Origin: Campylobacter coli
GTDB lineage: Bacteria > Campylobacterota > Campylobacteria > Campylobacterales > Campylobacteraceae
Length of the DNA stretch: 64,000 nt
Assembly: GCA_039516895.1 (NCBI GenBank)
Contig: CP154437.1
Span: 434,001 to 498,000, forward strand
Direction: 5' to 3'
The notes under the pieces were generated by a model. It saw only the letters and a list, made by a program, of their open reading frames with translations. It was not told the origin of the DNA and searched no databases. This document shows positions 1-9,930 of this stretch, piece after piece (the first letter of the stretch is position 1; each line of letters opens with the position of its first letter). The translations under genes and the position numbers were made by a program.

Positions 1-63
1 TAGCCCCGCTACAACTTCAGTTCGAACATTGGTACCATTTTCTTTGAGTTTAAAAAAATCCAT
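1..63 (-). CDS. NCS2-type purine/xanthine/uracil permease, N-terminal fragment
   Basis: Only the first 21 codons are in the window; the gene runs off the left edge. The start is the ATG whose complement is CAT at 61-63, preceded on the minus strand by AAGGA. The peptide begins MDFFKLKENGTNVRTE and continues into VVAGL, the usual cytosolic lead-in to the first membrane helix of NCS2/AzgA-like nucleobase permeases. The C. jejuni gene next to mqnE is, from memory, a xanthine/uracil permease family protein. The neighbourhood fits, but the fragment is too short for substrate prediction. Confidence 0.6.
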   Translation of the reverse strand, partial: MDFFKLKENGTNVRTEVVAGL

Positions 64-73
64 TTTTTAATCC

Positions 74-1138
74 TTAGTAGGTTTGTAGTTCATTATATAA
101 ACTATCGCGTTCTACAGGAGTTAAATTTGCTGTTTTTATCATTTCGATAAAGGTTTTTAGGTTAGTACCCTTAGCAGATTTTGCTCCTCCTGCGCTTTGT
201 ATACTTTCTTTTTCTATGGTGCCATCTAGATCGTTTGCGCCAAATTCTTGCGCAACCATAGCTAAATTTAAAGTCATAGTCGCCCAGTAAGCTTTAATAT
301 TTTTGATATTATCAAGCACCAAACGAGAAATAGCTATGGTTTTTAAAATTTCTTCACTGTCCATAATCTTATCTGTTTGTATATAGCTATTATCTCTTTG
401 CCAAACCAAAGGAATAAATGCGTTAAAACCTCCACTTTCATCTTGTAAAGCACGAAGTCTTAACATATGATCGATCCTATGGTGCCTTTCTTCGATATGT
501 CCAAAAAGCATAGTAGCATTGCTTTGTCTGCCTTTATCATGCCAAAGTTTGTGAATTTTGAGCCAATTTTCACTGCTTACTTTTCCATGACAGATTTTTT
601 TGCGTATTTCTTCATCAAAAATTTCTGCTCCACCTCCAGGCATAGAATCCACGCCATATTCAAGCATTTTTTCTATCACTTCTTCATAGCTCATTTTAAA
701 ACGGCGATGTAAAAAGTCAATTTCTGCTGCTGTCATGGCTTTTATATGCATTTGGGGGTATTTTTCTTTAATCATTTTAAAAATTTCTAAATACCACTGC
801 CAACTTGTGTCTTTATTGTGTGCTGAAACAATATGCACTTCTTTAGTGCCACGAGTGATAGTATCATCAACTATTTTCATAATTTCTTCATGACTCATAA
901 GATAAGGATTTGGATTTTTTCGGTGTGCCGAAAAGGCGCAAAATTTGCATGTATCCGCACAAATATTTGTAGGATTTATATGACGATTTATATTAAAATA
1001 CACCTTTTTTCCATGAAGCTTAGTGCGTTTTTTGTGAGCAAATTTAGCTAAGGTAAAAAGATCTAAATCCCATAGAGCATTTGCCTCATTTTCGTTTAAT
1101 CTTTCTTCATTTTCTAGTTTTTCAAGTAGATTTTTCAT
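74..1138 (-). CDS. mqnE: Aminofutalosine synthase (radical SAM)
   Basis: A 354-residue radical SAM enzyme of the futalosine pathway of menaquinone synthesis. MqnE joins the enolpyruvyl ether of the MqnA product to an adenosyl radical to give aminofutalosine. The 4Fe-4S motif is C60-x3-C64-x2-C67, followed by AFSAHRK. The segments SMPGGGAEIF (about 165-174) and SNATMLFGHIEE are typical of the MqnE/MqnC/CofH group. MqnC is the closest alternative; length and the GGGAEIF/ICHGK region favour MqnE. It ends 11 bases before the permease start, so the two may be co-transcribed. Campylobacter uses menaquinone for all its respiratory chains, including the nitrite reductase encoded further along. Confidence 0.85.
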   Translation of the reverse strand: MKNLLEKLENEERLNENEANALWDLDLFTLAKFAHKKRTKLHGKKVYFNINRHINPTNICADTCKFCAFSAHRKNPNPYLMSHEEIMKIVDDTITRGTKEVHIVSAHNKDTSWQWYLEIFKMIKEKYPQMHIKAMTAAEIDFLHRRFKMSYEEVIEKMLEYGVDSMPGGGAEIFDEEIRKKICHGKVSSENWLKIHKLWHDKGRQSNATMLFGHIEERHHRIDHMLRLRALQDESGGFNAFIPLVWQRDNSYIQTDKIMDSEEILKTIAISRLVLDNIKNIKAYWATMTLNLAMVAQEFGANDLDGTIEKESIQSAGGAKSAKGTNLKTFIEMIKTANLTPVERDSLYNELQTY

Positions 1139-1280
1139 TGATTTTCACTTCTATAAAATTTTAGAATTTTTAAAAAAACATTATAAATTTTGCTTACTGA
1201 AAAAGAGTTTATAGCAAAGCCAAAATAAAAGATATTTTTGTTAAAATCTTATAAATAAAATTTTAAAAGAGAGTAAAGAT

Positions 1281-3629
1281 TTGTTAAATAAAGAATTAGA
1301 ACTTTTTAAGAAAAATCTCAATACTTATGCACAAAACTATAGAAAATTTTTTTTAAAACAAGGATCATTTAGTCTTTATCATTCGAAAAATATGGATAAT
1401 TTTTTAAAGCAAACTTATGATATAGTATTAAAAGAATGTTTTGAAAATTTTTTGCCTGCAAGCGATAATATACCTTTTTGTGTTTTGGCAAGTAAAGGAT
1501 ATGCAAAAAATAATCTTTGTGCAAATGAAAGCATTTCTTTAATTTTTGTTTATAAGGATATCAAAGCTTATCATTTAAAACCTATGATTAAAGCTTTTAT
1601 AGAAATATTAAATGATGTGCATTTGCAAATTGATTATGTGGTTTTAGAGCTAAATGGGCTTTATAATGCCAGTAATGAACTTAAAACAACCATAATAGGT
1701 GCTCGATTTATATGTGGATCTAAAATTTTATTTAAATCAGTCAAGGAAAAATTTGATAGCATACTTCATGCAAATAAAAACGAATTTGCCCAAATTTTAC
1801 TTGCAAATTTTAAAGATTTTAACCTTCCTTTTATCAAGCAAGAATTTAACATAAAAAAAGATTTTGGAGGCTTAGATCACTTACGAGCCTTGGAAAGTTT
1901 GTTGATTCTTTTTAAAAACTCCCCTAAAAATTATGCTTTAAATTTTATAGATGAAAAAAATTTAAGCGAGTTGCGCTTAGCGGCTGATTTTTTATTGTCC
2001 TTAAAATCTGCTATAAATTTGCAAAGTAATAAAGATCAAGATGAATTTTTATTTAGCAATATTCACGAGATTGCAGAATTGATGTATAGAAAGGGCAAGA
2101 AAAATCTAGATGCTGAAAAAATCTTAGTGCAAAAAGCCTTGCAAAGTATGCATACCATAGGTTTTTATACTCATTTTTTAGCTTATAAAATCCAAAATGA
2201 ATTGCAAAATCTTACGCAAAAACAATACCAATTTAAAAATTTAGCAGAAGCATTGACTTTTTTGTTGGATTTAGAAGATCAAGATATTGTCTTTGATTTA
2301 GATTTGGTTTTTGCTCTTAAAAATTTAAGTTATGGAAAAAAGGATTTAGAGAAAGCTTTAGCTCTTTTTGAAAAAATATTTTTTAAAAGACATAGTTTTT
2401 GCATCTTAAAACTTTTGCTTGATAGTGGAATTTTAAAAGAATTATGTAAGCCTTTTGGTATGGTGCGTTTTTTAAGCGATGAGGAGGGGGATTATAGTTT
2501 TGATGAGCAAGCATTTTTGCTTTTAAAAGAATTTGAAAAATACGAAGACGAGCTTGAGAGTTTGAAAAATTTAAATGCAGATGAGAAAATGATTTTAAAG
2601 TTAGTTATACTTTTAAGTGCTATTAATAATGAAAATGAAATTTCTTTAGCAAGTATATATAGAGCTTATTGTGTTAAATTTAATTTAAAAAATGATATTT
2701 TTGAACTTGGGCTTAGAATTTTTAAAAATCACAATGCCTTAAAAGAGCTTGCTGAAAAAGAAGATGTTTATAATCCTATCATTATATGTGCTTTGCTTTC
2801 TAAGGTTGAAAATTTAAAAACCTTAGAGCTCTTGCATACTCTTACTTGGTTAAAAGCAAAAGCTTTAAATCGTAATCCATTTTTTTATAAGGTTATAGAT
2901 AGAATTTTAGAAAATGCCAAACAAGGTTTTGATGATGAAAATTTACTCGATGAAACTGCAAGGCGCGTAAAAAAAGAATTAACACTTAAGAGAACAAAGC
3001 TTTTCTTAGATCAAAATGCCATTTTACAGGATAAAATCACTCATATAAAATCCAATCTTTTTATCATTAAAAATACTTTTGAAGATATTGTTGAAATTGC
3101 ACGATTTGCAAAGGAAAATGATTTTAAATTTTGGTTTAGCAATAGTACAAATTTAAGCCTTCAAATCGTTGCTTTTAAGGATTTTAAAATAGAAATTGTT
3201 TTAACTGCTTTAGCAAATTTAAATTTGGTTTTTATGAATTTGTTTGAGTTATTTGATGATAAAATTTATTTAAGATTTGAGTATGATAATATCATTACAG
3301 ACGAGCAAAAAATCAAACTTTGCGAACTTTTAAATTCAAATTTAAGCGGTTTTTCTTCAAAAAAGATCAAAAAGCCAATCATTAAAAAAGATGAGTTAAA
3401 ATTGGATTTAAATTATTCTAAAATCTATGCAAAACTTAGCTTGAATACAAAAGATCAACAAGGTTTAATGGCATATATGATGAATATTTTTAACGAGTTG
3501 GGTTTGGTTTTATCTGCAGCAAAAATTCAAACCATACGCCAAAGAACGCGTAATACCTTTATTTTTCAAAAAAATGACAATTTAGAGAAAAATGAAGAAA
3601 AACTATTAAATTCTTTAATAAGTGAGTAA
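1281..3629 (+). CDS. GlnD-like protein with degenerate nucleotidyltransferase region
   Basis: A 782-residue protein with the size and layout of PII uridylyltransferase GlnD: an N-terminal nucleotidyltransferase-like region (about 80-160), a long helical region where GlnD has its HD domain, and a C-terminal ACT-like segment (about 720-770, containing DQQGLMAYMMNIFNELGLVL). The nucleotidyltransferase signature is not intact: where GlnD has GGYGR..SDIDL this protein has SKGYAKNN..ESISLI, so the metal-binding acidic pair is missing. I also see no clear HD pair. It starts at TTG 1281. The stop is followed three bases later by glmS, so they are probably co-transcribed. Function is unknown; it may be a non-catalytic nitrogen or amino-acid sensor. 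Confidence 0.7.
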   Translation: MLNKELELFKKNLNTYAQNYRKFFLKQGSFSLYHSKNMDNFLKQTYDIVLKECFENFLPASDNIPFCVLASKGYAKNNLCANESISLIFVYKDIKAYHLKPMIKAFIEILNDVHLQIDYVVLELNGLYNASNELKTTIIGARFICGSKILFKSVKEKFDSILHANKNEFAQILLANFKDFNLPFIKQEFNIKKDFGGLDHLRALESLLILFKNSPKNYALNFIDEKNLSELRLAADFLLSLKSAINLQSNKDQDEFLFSNIHEIAELMYRKGKKNLDAEKILVQKALQSMHTIGFYTHFLAYKIQNELQNLTQKQYQFKNLAEALTFLLDLEDQDIVFDLDLVFALKNLSYGKKDLEKALALFEKIFFKRHSFCILKLLLDSGILKELCKPFGMVRFLSDEEGDYSFDEQAFLLLKEFEKYEDELESLKNLNADEKMILKLVILLSAINNENEISLASIYRAYCVKFNLKNDIFELGLRIFKNHNALKELAEKEDVYNPIIICALLSKVENLKTLELLHTLTWLKAKALNRNPFFYKVIDRILENAKQGFDDENLLDETARRVKKELTLKRTKLFLDQNAILQDKITHIKSNLFIIKNTFEDIVEIARFAKENDFKFWFSNSTNLSLQIVAFKDFKIEIVLTALANLNLVFMNLFELFDDKIYLRFEYDNIITDEQKIKLCELLNSNLSGFSSKKIKKPIIKKDELKLDLNYSKIYAKLSLNTKDQQGLMAYMMNIFNELGLVLSAAKIQTIRQRTRNTFIFQKNDNLEKNEEKLLNSLISE

Positions 3630-3632
3630 ACA

Positions 3633-5429
3633 ATGTGCGGAATTGTAGGTTATATAGGAAAAAATGAAAAAAAACATACTATTTTAAGTGGGCTTAAAGA
3701 ACTTGAATATCGCGGTTATGACAGTGCGGGTTTAGCGGTGATGAAAAATGGAGAGCTTGATTTTTTTAAAGCCGTAGGTAAGCTTGAAAATTTGGCCAAT
3801 AAATGCGCAAATTTTACAAGTGAAGAATTTGGTTTTGCTATAGGGCATACACGCTGGGCGACCCATGGAAAACCTACTGAAATCAATGCTCATCCTCATT
3901 TAGGTCAGTATTCTTGTGTGATTCATAATGGTATTATAGAAAATTATAAAGAGATTAAAAATAAGCTTGAAAGTCAAGGAGTGAGTTTTCTAAGTCAAAC
4001 GGATACAGAAGTTATAGTTCAACTTTTTGAATTTTATGCAGAAAAAATGGAAGTTTTTGAAGCTTGGAAAAAAACGATAGAAGAGCTTAGAGGTGCTTTT
4101 GCCACACTTTTAGTGAGTAAAAAAGATCCTACTCGTGTATTTTTTGCTAAAAATGCCGCTCCTTTAATTGTAGGAAAATCTAAAAATCGTGAATTTTATT
4201 TTGCAAGCGCTGATACACCCTTGATAGGACTTTGTGATGAGGTGATTTATCTTGAGGATTTAAGTTTAGGTTATGCTAGTGAAAATGAACTTGTTATTTA
4301 TGAAAACAATCAACTAAAACAAAATTCCTTTACCAAGCTTTCAGGCGATAAAGCTTATGCAAAAAAAGATGGCTTTCGCTTTTTTATGGAAAAAGAAATT
4401 TATGAACAAAGCCGCGTAATGAGCGAGGTTTTGATGGGACGCATTAATGGCGATGAAGTGGTTTTTGATGAGCTTGAAAATGAGAATTTGAGTACAGTTG
4501 ATGAAATCACGCTTTGTGCTTGTGGAACTAGTTATCATGCTGCTATGGCAAGCGCGTATTTGTTTGAGCGTTTAGCTAAGGTTAAAGCTAAGGTAGAAAT
4601 TGCTAGTGAATTTCGCTACCGAGAAGCGATTGTAAAGCCTAATTCTTTATTTATCGTAATTTCTCAAAGTGGGGAAACTGCAGATACTTTAGAAGCTTTA
4701 AAAATTGCAAAAGAGCAAGGAGCTAAAACATTTGCCATCTGCAATGTGGATAATTCTAATATAGTCCGTTTGGCACATTTAAGCCTTTTAACGCGTGCAG
4801 GCATTGAAAAAGGTGTAGCTTCAACCAAGGCTTTTGCAACTCAGGTTTTAACACTTTGGATGTTGGCAATTTTTATTGCTCAAAAGAAAAAAATCGATAT
4901 GAGTGCCGAAATCAAAGCTCTTTTGCACACTCCTAATTGTGTTGCAGTAAGTACTAAATTGCATGAAAAAATTCATCGTTTATCTAAGCGTTATTTAGAT
5001 GGCCATGGATTTTTCTTTATAGGTAGAGATGTTTTCTATCCTTTGGCTTTAGAAGGAGCTTTAAAATTAAAAGAACTTTCTTATTTGCATGCTGAGGGTT
5101 ATCCTGCAGGAGAAATGAAGCATGGACCTATAGCTTTGGCTGATTCTAAACTTTATACCATAGCTTTAATGCCTAAAACCCTGCTTTATGAAAAAACCAA
5201 ATCAAATGTTGAAGAGTTGATAGCTAGAGATTCTACTGTTCTTTGTGTTTCTCCTTTGGATTTTGATTTAAGCGATGATTTTATAAAAACCAATGAGCAA
5301 GATCACTATATGTGTGAATTTTTTGAAATGATGGTAATCACTCAACTTCTAGCAATGGAAATTTCCATAAGACTTGGCAATGATGTAGATATGCCAAGAA
5401 ATTTAGCAAAAAGTGTAACCGTTGAATAA
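3633..5429 (+). CDS. glmS: Glutamine-fructose-6-phosphate aminotransferase (isomerizing)
   Basis: A 598-residue enzyme making glucosamine-6-phosphate from fructose-6-phosphate and glutamine. This is the entry to UDP-GlcNAc, needed for peptidoglycan, LOS and the flagellar nonulosonic acids made by genes later in the window. The N-terminal class II glutaminase begins MCGIVGYIG with Cys2 as nucleophile, then HTRWATHG. Two SIS domains follow (CGTSYHAA; SQSGETADTLEAL). The C-terminus PRNLAKSVTVE is diagnostic. It starts three bases after the GlnD-like gene. An inverted repeat without a T-run follows the stop. Confidence 0.97.
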   Translation: MCGIVGYIGKNEKKHTILSGLKELEYRGYDSAGLAVMKNGELDFFKAVGKLENLANKCANFTSEEFGFAIGHTRWATHGKPTEINAHPHLGQYSCVIHNGIIENYKEIKNKLESQGVSFLSQTDTEVIVQLFEFYAEKMEVFEAWKKTIEELRGAFATLLVSKKDPTRVFFAKNAAPLIVGKSKNREFYFASADTPLIGLCDEVIYLEDLSLGYASENELVIYENNQLKQNSFTKLSGDKAYAKKDGFRFFMEKEIYEQSRVMSEVLMGRINGDEVVFDELENENLSTVDEITLCACGTSYHAAMASAYLFERLAKVKAKVEIASEFRYREAIVKPNSLFIVISQSGETADTLEALKIAKEQGAKTFAICNVDNSNIVRLAHLSLLTRAGIEKGVASTKAFATQVLTLWMLAIFIAQKKKIDMSAEIKALLHTPNCVAVSTKLHEKIHRLSKRYLDGHGFFFIGRDVFYPLALEGALKLKELSYLHAEGYPAGEMKHGPIALADSKLYTIALMPKTLLYEKTKSNVEELIARDSTVLCVSPLDFDLSDDFIKTNEQDHYMCEFFEMMVITQLLAMEISIRLGNDVDMPRNLAKSVTVE

Positions 5430-5434
5430 ACCCC

Positions 5435-5454
5435 GTGCAGTTATAAAACTGCAC
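5435..5454 (+). terminator. Inverted repeat after glmS (weak terminator or processing site)
   Basis: A perfect 8-bp stem, GTGCAGTT/AACTGCAC, with a 4-base loop lies six bases after the glmS stop codon. No T-run follows, so it lacks the second half of an intrinsic terminator. It may stabilise the mRNA 3' end or terminate weakly. Confidence 0.4.
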
Positions 5455-5563
5455 ATAAACTCTCATAAATTCTAAAAAAATAAATAAATTTTAAATTATA
5501 AGCTAATTTTATGCTTATTTTTGTTTAAATAATTGCATAACAATTTTCTAGAAAGGAAACCTA

Positions 5564-6955
5564 ATGGAATACAGAATAGAACATGATACTATGGGCGAAA
5601 TTAAAGTTCCAAATGACAAATATTGGGGTGCTCAAACAGAGAGAAGTTTTGAAAATTTCAAAATCGGTTGCGAAAAGATGCCAAAGGTGCTAATCTATGC
5701 TTTTGCAAATCTTAAAAAATCTTTGGCTTTGGTAAATAACAAACTTGGCAAGCTAGATGATGCTAAAAAAAGTGCTATAGTTCAAGCTTGCGATGAAATT
5801 ATCGCAGGTAAATTTGATGATAATTTCCCACTCGCAATTTGGCAAACAGGATCAGGCACACAAAGCAATATGAATATGAATGAAGTGATTGCAAATCGTG
5901 CAACTGAAATTATGGGTGGAGATTTTCGTAAAGAAAAACTTGTACATCCAAACGATCATGTAAATATGTCTCAAAGTTCTAACGATACTTTCCCAACTGC
6001 TATGAGTATAGTTGCAGTAGAGCAAGTAGAAAAAAAACTTATTCCTGCGCTTGATGAACTTATCGCTACTTTTGAAAAAAAGGTAAAAGAATTTGAAGGA
6101 ATTATCAAAATAGGACGCACACATTTACAAGATGCTACACCGCTTACTTTAGCACAAGAATTCAGTGGCTATCTTTCTATGCTTTTACACTCAAAAGAGC
6201 AAATTATCGCTTCTTTACCAACTTTAAGAGAATTGGCAATAGGCGGAACAGCAGTAGGAACAGGACTGAATGCACATCCAGAGCTTAGCGAAAAAGTGAG
6301 TGAGGAGCTTAGCAAGCTTATAGGTACAAAATTTGTTTCAAGTCCAAACAAATTCCACGCTTTAACAAGCCATGACGCTATCAATTTTACCCATGGAGCG
6401 ATGAAGGGCTTGGCTGCAAATTTAATGAAAATAGCAAATGATATCAGATGGTTAGCTTCAGGCCCTAGATGCGGACTTGGTGAGCTTAATATCCCTGAAA
6501 ATGAACCAGGAAGCTCCATCATGCCAGGTAAGGTTAATCCTACACAATGTGAAGCTATTACTATGGTAGCGGTTCAAGTTATGGGAAATGATGCTGCTAT
6601 AGGTTTTGCTGCAAGTCAAGGAAATTTCGAGCTCAATGTATTTAAGCCTGTGATTATCTATAACTTCTTACAAAGTCTTGATTTGCTTGCTGATTCTATG
6701 CATTCATTCAATATTCATTGTGCTGTAGGTATAGAACCAAATCGTGAAAAAATAGAATACAATCTACATAATTCTTTAATGTTAGTTACTGCATTAAATC
6801 CACATATTGGATACGAAAATGCTGCTAAGGTAGCTAAAAATGCACATAAAAAAGGTATTTCTTTGAAAGAAAGTGCTATGGAGTTAGGTTTGGTTAGTGA
6901 AGAAGACTTTGCTAAATTTGTTGATCCTGCTAAAATGATAGGACCAAAAGCTTAA
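5564..6955 (+). CDS. fumC: Class II fumarate hydratase
   Basis: A 463-residue, iron-independent fumarase interconverting fumarate and malate. The superfamily signature [10 protein letters not shown] is at 316-325, with the catalytic serine in the mobile loop, and GRTHLQD places the conserved histidine at 187. [17 protein letters not shown] (97-113) is the substrate-site region. Length matches the class II family. An upstream AAAGGAAACC ribosome site supports the ATG at 5564. The 134-base gap upstream and a strong terminator downstream suggest a single-gene unit. Confidence 0.97.
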   Translation: MEYRIEHDTMGEIKVPNDKYWGAQTERSFENFKIGCEKMPKVLIYAFANLKKSLALVNNKLGKLDDAKKSAIVQACDEIIAGKFDDNFPLAIWQTGSGTQSNMNMNEVIANRATEIMGGDFRKEKLVHPNDHVNMSQSSNDTFPTAMSIVAVEQVEKKLIPALDELIATFEKKVKEFEGIIKIGRTHLQDATPLTLAQEFSGYLSMLLHSKEQIIASLPTLRELAIGGTAVGTGLNAHPELSEKVSEELSKLIGTKFVSSPNKFHALTSHDAINFTHGAMKGLAANLMKIANDIRWLASGPRCGLGELNIPENEPGSSIMPGKVNPTQCEAITMVAVQVMGNDAAIGFAASQGNFELNVFKPVIIYNFLQSLDLLADSMHSFNIHCAVGIEPNREKIEYNLHNSLMLVTALNPHIGYENAAKVAKNAHKKGISLKESAMELGLVSEEDFAKFVDPAKMIGPKA

Positions 6956-6965
6956 GTCTAACTTG

Positions 6966-6998
6966 ATGTTTCTCTCTTGTGCGAGAGAAACATTTTTT
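6966..6998 (+). terminator. Intrinsic terminator of fumC
   Basis: A perfect 11-bp stem, ATGTTTCTCTC/GAGAGAAACAT, with loop TTGTGC, is followed directly by a six-T run. It lies about ten bases after the fumC stop, in the convergent gap with the AI-2E family gene. There is no T-run on the minus-strand side, so it acts for fumC only. Confidence 0.9.
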
Positions 6999-7001
6999 AT
7001 T

Positions 7002-8045
7002 TTAAATTAAATTCTTATCTTTTAAAATTATATAAAGTCTTATTGTTGAAATAAAAAAAGTTAAAATTGCAGGCCCTAAAATAATACCCCAAAAACCAAA
7101 TGTTGAAATTCCAGCTATCATCGCTAAGAAAATCAAAAGCTCATTGATTTTAGTCGGTGTTTTTACGAGTTTTTCATTAATCCATTTAATGATTAAAGGT
7201 TTAACTAGAGTATCAGCGATAAAAGAGATAACAACAACAGAATAAATAAAAATAACAAGTGCTGAACCAAGACCACTTGAAGCAAATTCATAAAGACTTA
7301 TAGGGATATATACCAAAGCTCCACCTAGAGCTGGTATGAGAGAGCTTACAGCAAAGATTACACCCATTAAGATAGCATCGTATCCGTAAAACATAGCAAT
7401 GATACTAAAAAGTGCTCCTTGAAGTATGGCGATAATGATCATAGAATAAAGCACCACAGCCATAACATTACCCACTTCGCTTAAAATATCATCAAGCTCT
7501 TGTTTGTCAATAGGAATGACAGATTTTATATAGATTACCAGTTCTGTTCCATATAGATTGGCAAAAAAATAAAATATACAGATTAGCACCATATCTATAA
7601 GAAATTTAGCTCCTGATTTTGTAAAACTTGAAGCATAATTTAAAATTTGCCTAGAGATACTATTTAAGTCTATAGAAGCTAGAAATTCTTTTATTTTAGG
7701 TTCTAAAAAGCTAAGACTTTCAGGTAGGGTAAATTGATAATTTTTAACATAATTGAGCGTTTGTGTGACGAGATTGATATCAAAGTTTTTGAAAGCCTTA
7801 GCTAGTTCGATCATTGCGTAGACAAAGGGAGCGAAGAAAAGCAAAACCATACATGCAGTTGTTAGCATAGATGCTAAAAATTTGCGTCCATTTGTCAGAC
7901 TTAAGAATTTAGCGTTTGCATTTGAGGTAGCAACTGCCATCAAGCTTGCGATAATAATGACGAGTAAAAAATCTTTAAAAAGATAAAGCAAAAGAGATAA
8001 AACTACTAAAGTAAAACAGATGAGAAAAATTTTTCCAGTTTGCAT
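7002..8045 (-). CDS. amaA: AI-2E transporter/PerM family membrane protein
   Basis: A 347-residue polytopic membrane protein of the AI-2E transporter (DUF20/PerM) family: two N-terminal helices (about 5-40), a third near 60-80, a soluble stretch (about 85-145), then hydrophobic helices from about 150 to the C-terminus, including FWGIILGPAILTFFIS, a typical family motif. By position it matches the C. jejuni gene called amaA (acid membrane antigen A); that name comes from memory of gene order. The ATG at 8045 follows GAAGGA. It starts ten bases after ruvB ends, so they are probably co-transcribed. Substrate unknown. Confidence 0.85.
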   Translation of the reverse strand: MQTGKIFLICFTLVVLSLLLYLFKDFLLVIIIASLMAVATSNANAKFLSLTNGRKFLASMLTTACMVLLFFAPFVYAMIELAKAFKNFDINLVTQTLNYVKNYQFTLPESLSFLEPKIKEFLASIDLNSISRQILNYASSFTKSGAKFLIDMVLICIFYFFANLYGTELVIYIKSVIPIDKQELDDILSEVGNVMAVVLYSMIIIAILQGALFSIIAMFYGYDAILMGVIFAVSSLIPALGGALVYIPISLYEFASSGLGSALVIFIYSVVVISFIADTLVKPLIIKWINEKLVKTPTKINELLIFLAMIAGISTFGFWGIILGPAILTFFISTIRLYIILKDKNLI

Positions 8046-8054
8046 TTTTTTCCT

Positions 8055-9065
8055 TCAATTTTCATCAAATAAAGTTTGTTCATAATTAAGTTTGAGCACG
8101 CTAAAGCTTTTTGTGCTTGCTATACGACCTTTGGCAGTGCGTTCTATGTAGCCATTCGCAAGCAAATAAGGCTCTATTACATCTTCAATAGTATTTTCAT
8201 CTTCGCTCAAAGCTGCTGCTATGCTAGAAAGTCCTATAGGTTTTCTTTTAGCTTCTGTTAGAAGTTCTAAATACCTTAAATCCATTGCATCAAAACCAAG
8301 TTCATTGACACCTAAGGAATTTAGAGCTTCTTTAGCTCTTTCTTTGGTGATCGTTTCTTCGTCATTAACATCTGCAAAATCTCTCACTCTTTTTAAAAGT
8401 CTAAGTGCGATTCTAGGGGTAGAGCGACTTCTTTTAGCAATTTCAAGCGCAGCTTCATTTTCACAGGTTTTATTGAGCTTTAGTGCAGCTTTTTGAAGTA
8501 TGATAGCAAGCTCTTCATCTTTATAAAATTCGAGTCTAAATTGCATTCCAAAACGATCTCTTAAAGGATTGCTAAGCATTCCTGCACGGGTTGTAGCACC
8601 AATAAGTGTAAATTTAGGCAAATCGATTTTTATAGTTTGTGCCGCAGGGCCACTACCGATGATGATATCTAGCCTATAATCTTCCATTGCAGGGTAAAGT
8701 ACTTCTTCAATAGCAGGGCTTAAGCGATGAATTTCATCGATAAAAAGCACATCTCCTTCGCTTAAATTGGTTAAAATTGCAGCCAAATCTCCACTTTTTT
8801 CTATCATAGGTGCGGCGGTTGTTTTGATATTTGCACCCATTTCATAAGAAATAATATTAGCCAATGTGGTTTTGCCAAGTCCCGCAGGCCCACTAAAAAG
8901 TATATGATCTAAACATTCATTTCTTTTTTTTGCAGCGCTAATAAAAACATTTAAATTCTTTTTAATATTTTCTTGCCCTATGTAGCCATCGAAATTTGAA
9001 GGACGCAAAGAAGTTTCATAAGTTTCATCAAAAGAATATTTTTCTATTTCTACTATTCTGTCCAT
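8055..9065 (-). CDS. ruvB: Holliday junction branch migration helicase RuvB
   Basis: A 336-residue AAA+ motor that drives RuvA-dependent branch migration of Holliday junctions. Walker A is GPAGLGKTT (59-67), Walker B LFIDE (107-111), sensor 1 is GATTRAG, and the arginine-finger region is [15 protein letters not shown]-terminal winged-helix domain follows ([16 protein letters not shown]). No ruvA or ruvC is in the window; these genes are scattered in Campylobacter. Confidence 0.97.
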   Translation of the reverse strand: MDRIVEIEKYSFDETYETSLRPSNFDGYIGQENIKKNLNVFISAAKKRNECLDHILFSGPAGLGKTTLANIISYEMGANIKTTAAPMIEKSGDLAAILTNLSEGDVLFIDEIHRLSPAIEEVLYPAMEDYRLDIIIGSGPAAQTIKIDLPKFTLIGATTRAGMLSNPLRDRFGMQFRLEFYKDEELAIILQKAALKLNKTCENEAALEIAKRSRSTPRIALRLLKRVRDFADVNDEETITKERAKEALNSLGVNELGFDAMDLRYLELLTEAKRKPIGLSSIAAALSEDENTIEDVIEPYLLANGYIERTAKGRIASTKSFSVLKLNYEQTLFDEN

Positions 9066-9155
9066 ATTTTCATTCTTACACTTTGGAAAATTAAAATAAG
9101 ATTTTAGCTAAAATTTGCTACAATTTGCATTAAACTTTAGCAATACGGTTTAAAA

Positions 9156-9566
9156 ATGGGAATTTTAACAAAATTAGAATTAGATTACGAAATCGACGAC
9201 ATAGAAAAATTTTTACAATTTTTTAGAACAATGTGCGATAGATTTGAACCTTTAATCATACAGCTTGGAAGCGATAGTGTGCGTTATAAAGAAGCTATAA
9301 AAGAACTCGAAACTTTGGCGCATAATACCGCTTGGGCAGCAAGGCGTTTAAATCTTGAAGAAGTAACTGATTTTTGTGTATTTTGCGAAGAGATGATGGC
9401 TCAAGCAAATCGTTTTAATGGGCCAGCTAGCGATGAATTTACAGATTGGATGCTTTTAATGAGCGATCAGTTTGAAAAATATTGTCGTTCGTATGAAAAT
9501 GATGATTCTGTTTTAGCCGTTTTTAATCCTTTAATTGTTAATGTTCCAAATATTATTTCTAAATAA
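9156..9566 (+). CDS. Conserved hypothetical protein, 136 residues, upstream of tmRNA
   Basis: A small acidic helical protein (MGILTKLELDYEIDDIEKF at the N-terminus) with no catalytic motif I recognise. It has two cysteines in FCVFCEE (about 72-78) and a third in EKYCRSYEND. It is divergent from ruvB and ends directly against the tmRNA gene: the tmRNA 5' end follows the TAA at 9564-9566. A TACAAT -10-like element lies near 9117. The same gene sits beside ssrA in C. jejuni by my memory of gene order. Function unknown. Confidence 0.75.
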   Translation: MGILTKLELDYEIDDIEKFLQFFRTMCDRFEPLIIQLGSDSVRYKEAIKELETLAHNTAWAARRLNLEEVTDFCVFCEEMMAQANRFNGPASDEFTDWMLLMSDQFEKYCRSYENDDSVLAVFNPLIVNVPNIISK

Positions 9567-9925
9567 GGGAGCGACTTGGCTTCGACAGGAGTAAGTCTGC
9601 TTAGATGGCATGTCGCTTTGGACAAAGCGTAAAAAGTCCAAATTAAAATTAAACGCAAATAACGTTAAATTTGCTCCTGCTTACGCTAAAGCTGCGTAAG
9701 TTCAGTTGAGCCCGAAACTCAAGTGATACTATCTAGCTTGAATTTTGGTCATCTTTGATAGTGTAGATTGAAAATTGACAACTTTTAATCGAAGTTAAAG
9801 TCTTAGTCTAGCCTGAAATTTTGGAAGGTGAGTTTAGCTAGATGAAGTTTTCACCTTTGCTAAACATGTAGAAGTCTTTGTGGGGTTATTTTTGGACAGG
9901 GGTTCAATTCCCCTCGCTTCCACCA
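9567..9925 (+). ncRNA. ssrA: Transfer-messenger RNA
   Basis: The 5' end GGGAGCGACTTGGCTTCGAC and 3' end GGTTCAATTCCCCTCGCTTCCACCA form the alanyl-tRNA-like acceptor and T arm, with an encoded CCA. The tag reading frame is at 9655-9699: GCA resume codon, then ANNVKFAPAYAKAA and TAA, the tag I remember for C. jejuni. It rescues stalled ribosomes and marks the nascent chain for proteolysis. It directly abuts the upstream 136-residue ORF. Confidence 0.97.
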
Positions 9926-9930
9926 TTTTA

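Noticed and set aside
467-1051. Plus-strand open frames inside mqnE
   Set aside because: They lie antisense to a well-supported radical SAM gene and lack ribosome sites and recognisable motifs.
9467-9658. Minus-strand ORF spanning the tmRNA 5' end
   Set aside because: It is antisense to tmRNA and the preceding gene, with no supporting motif.
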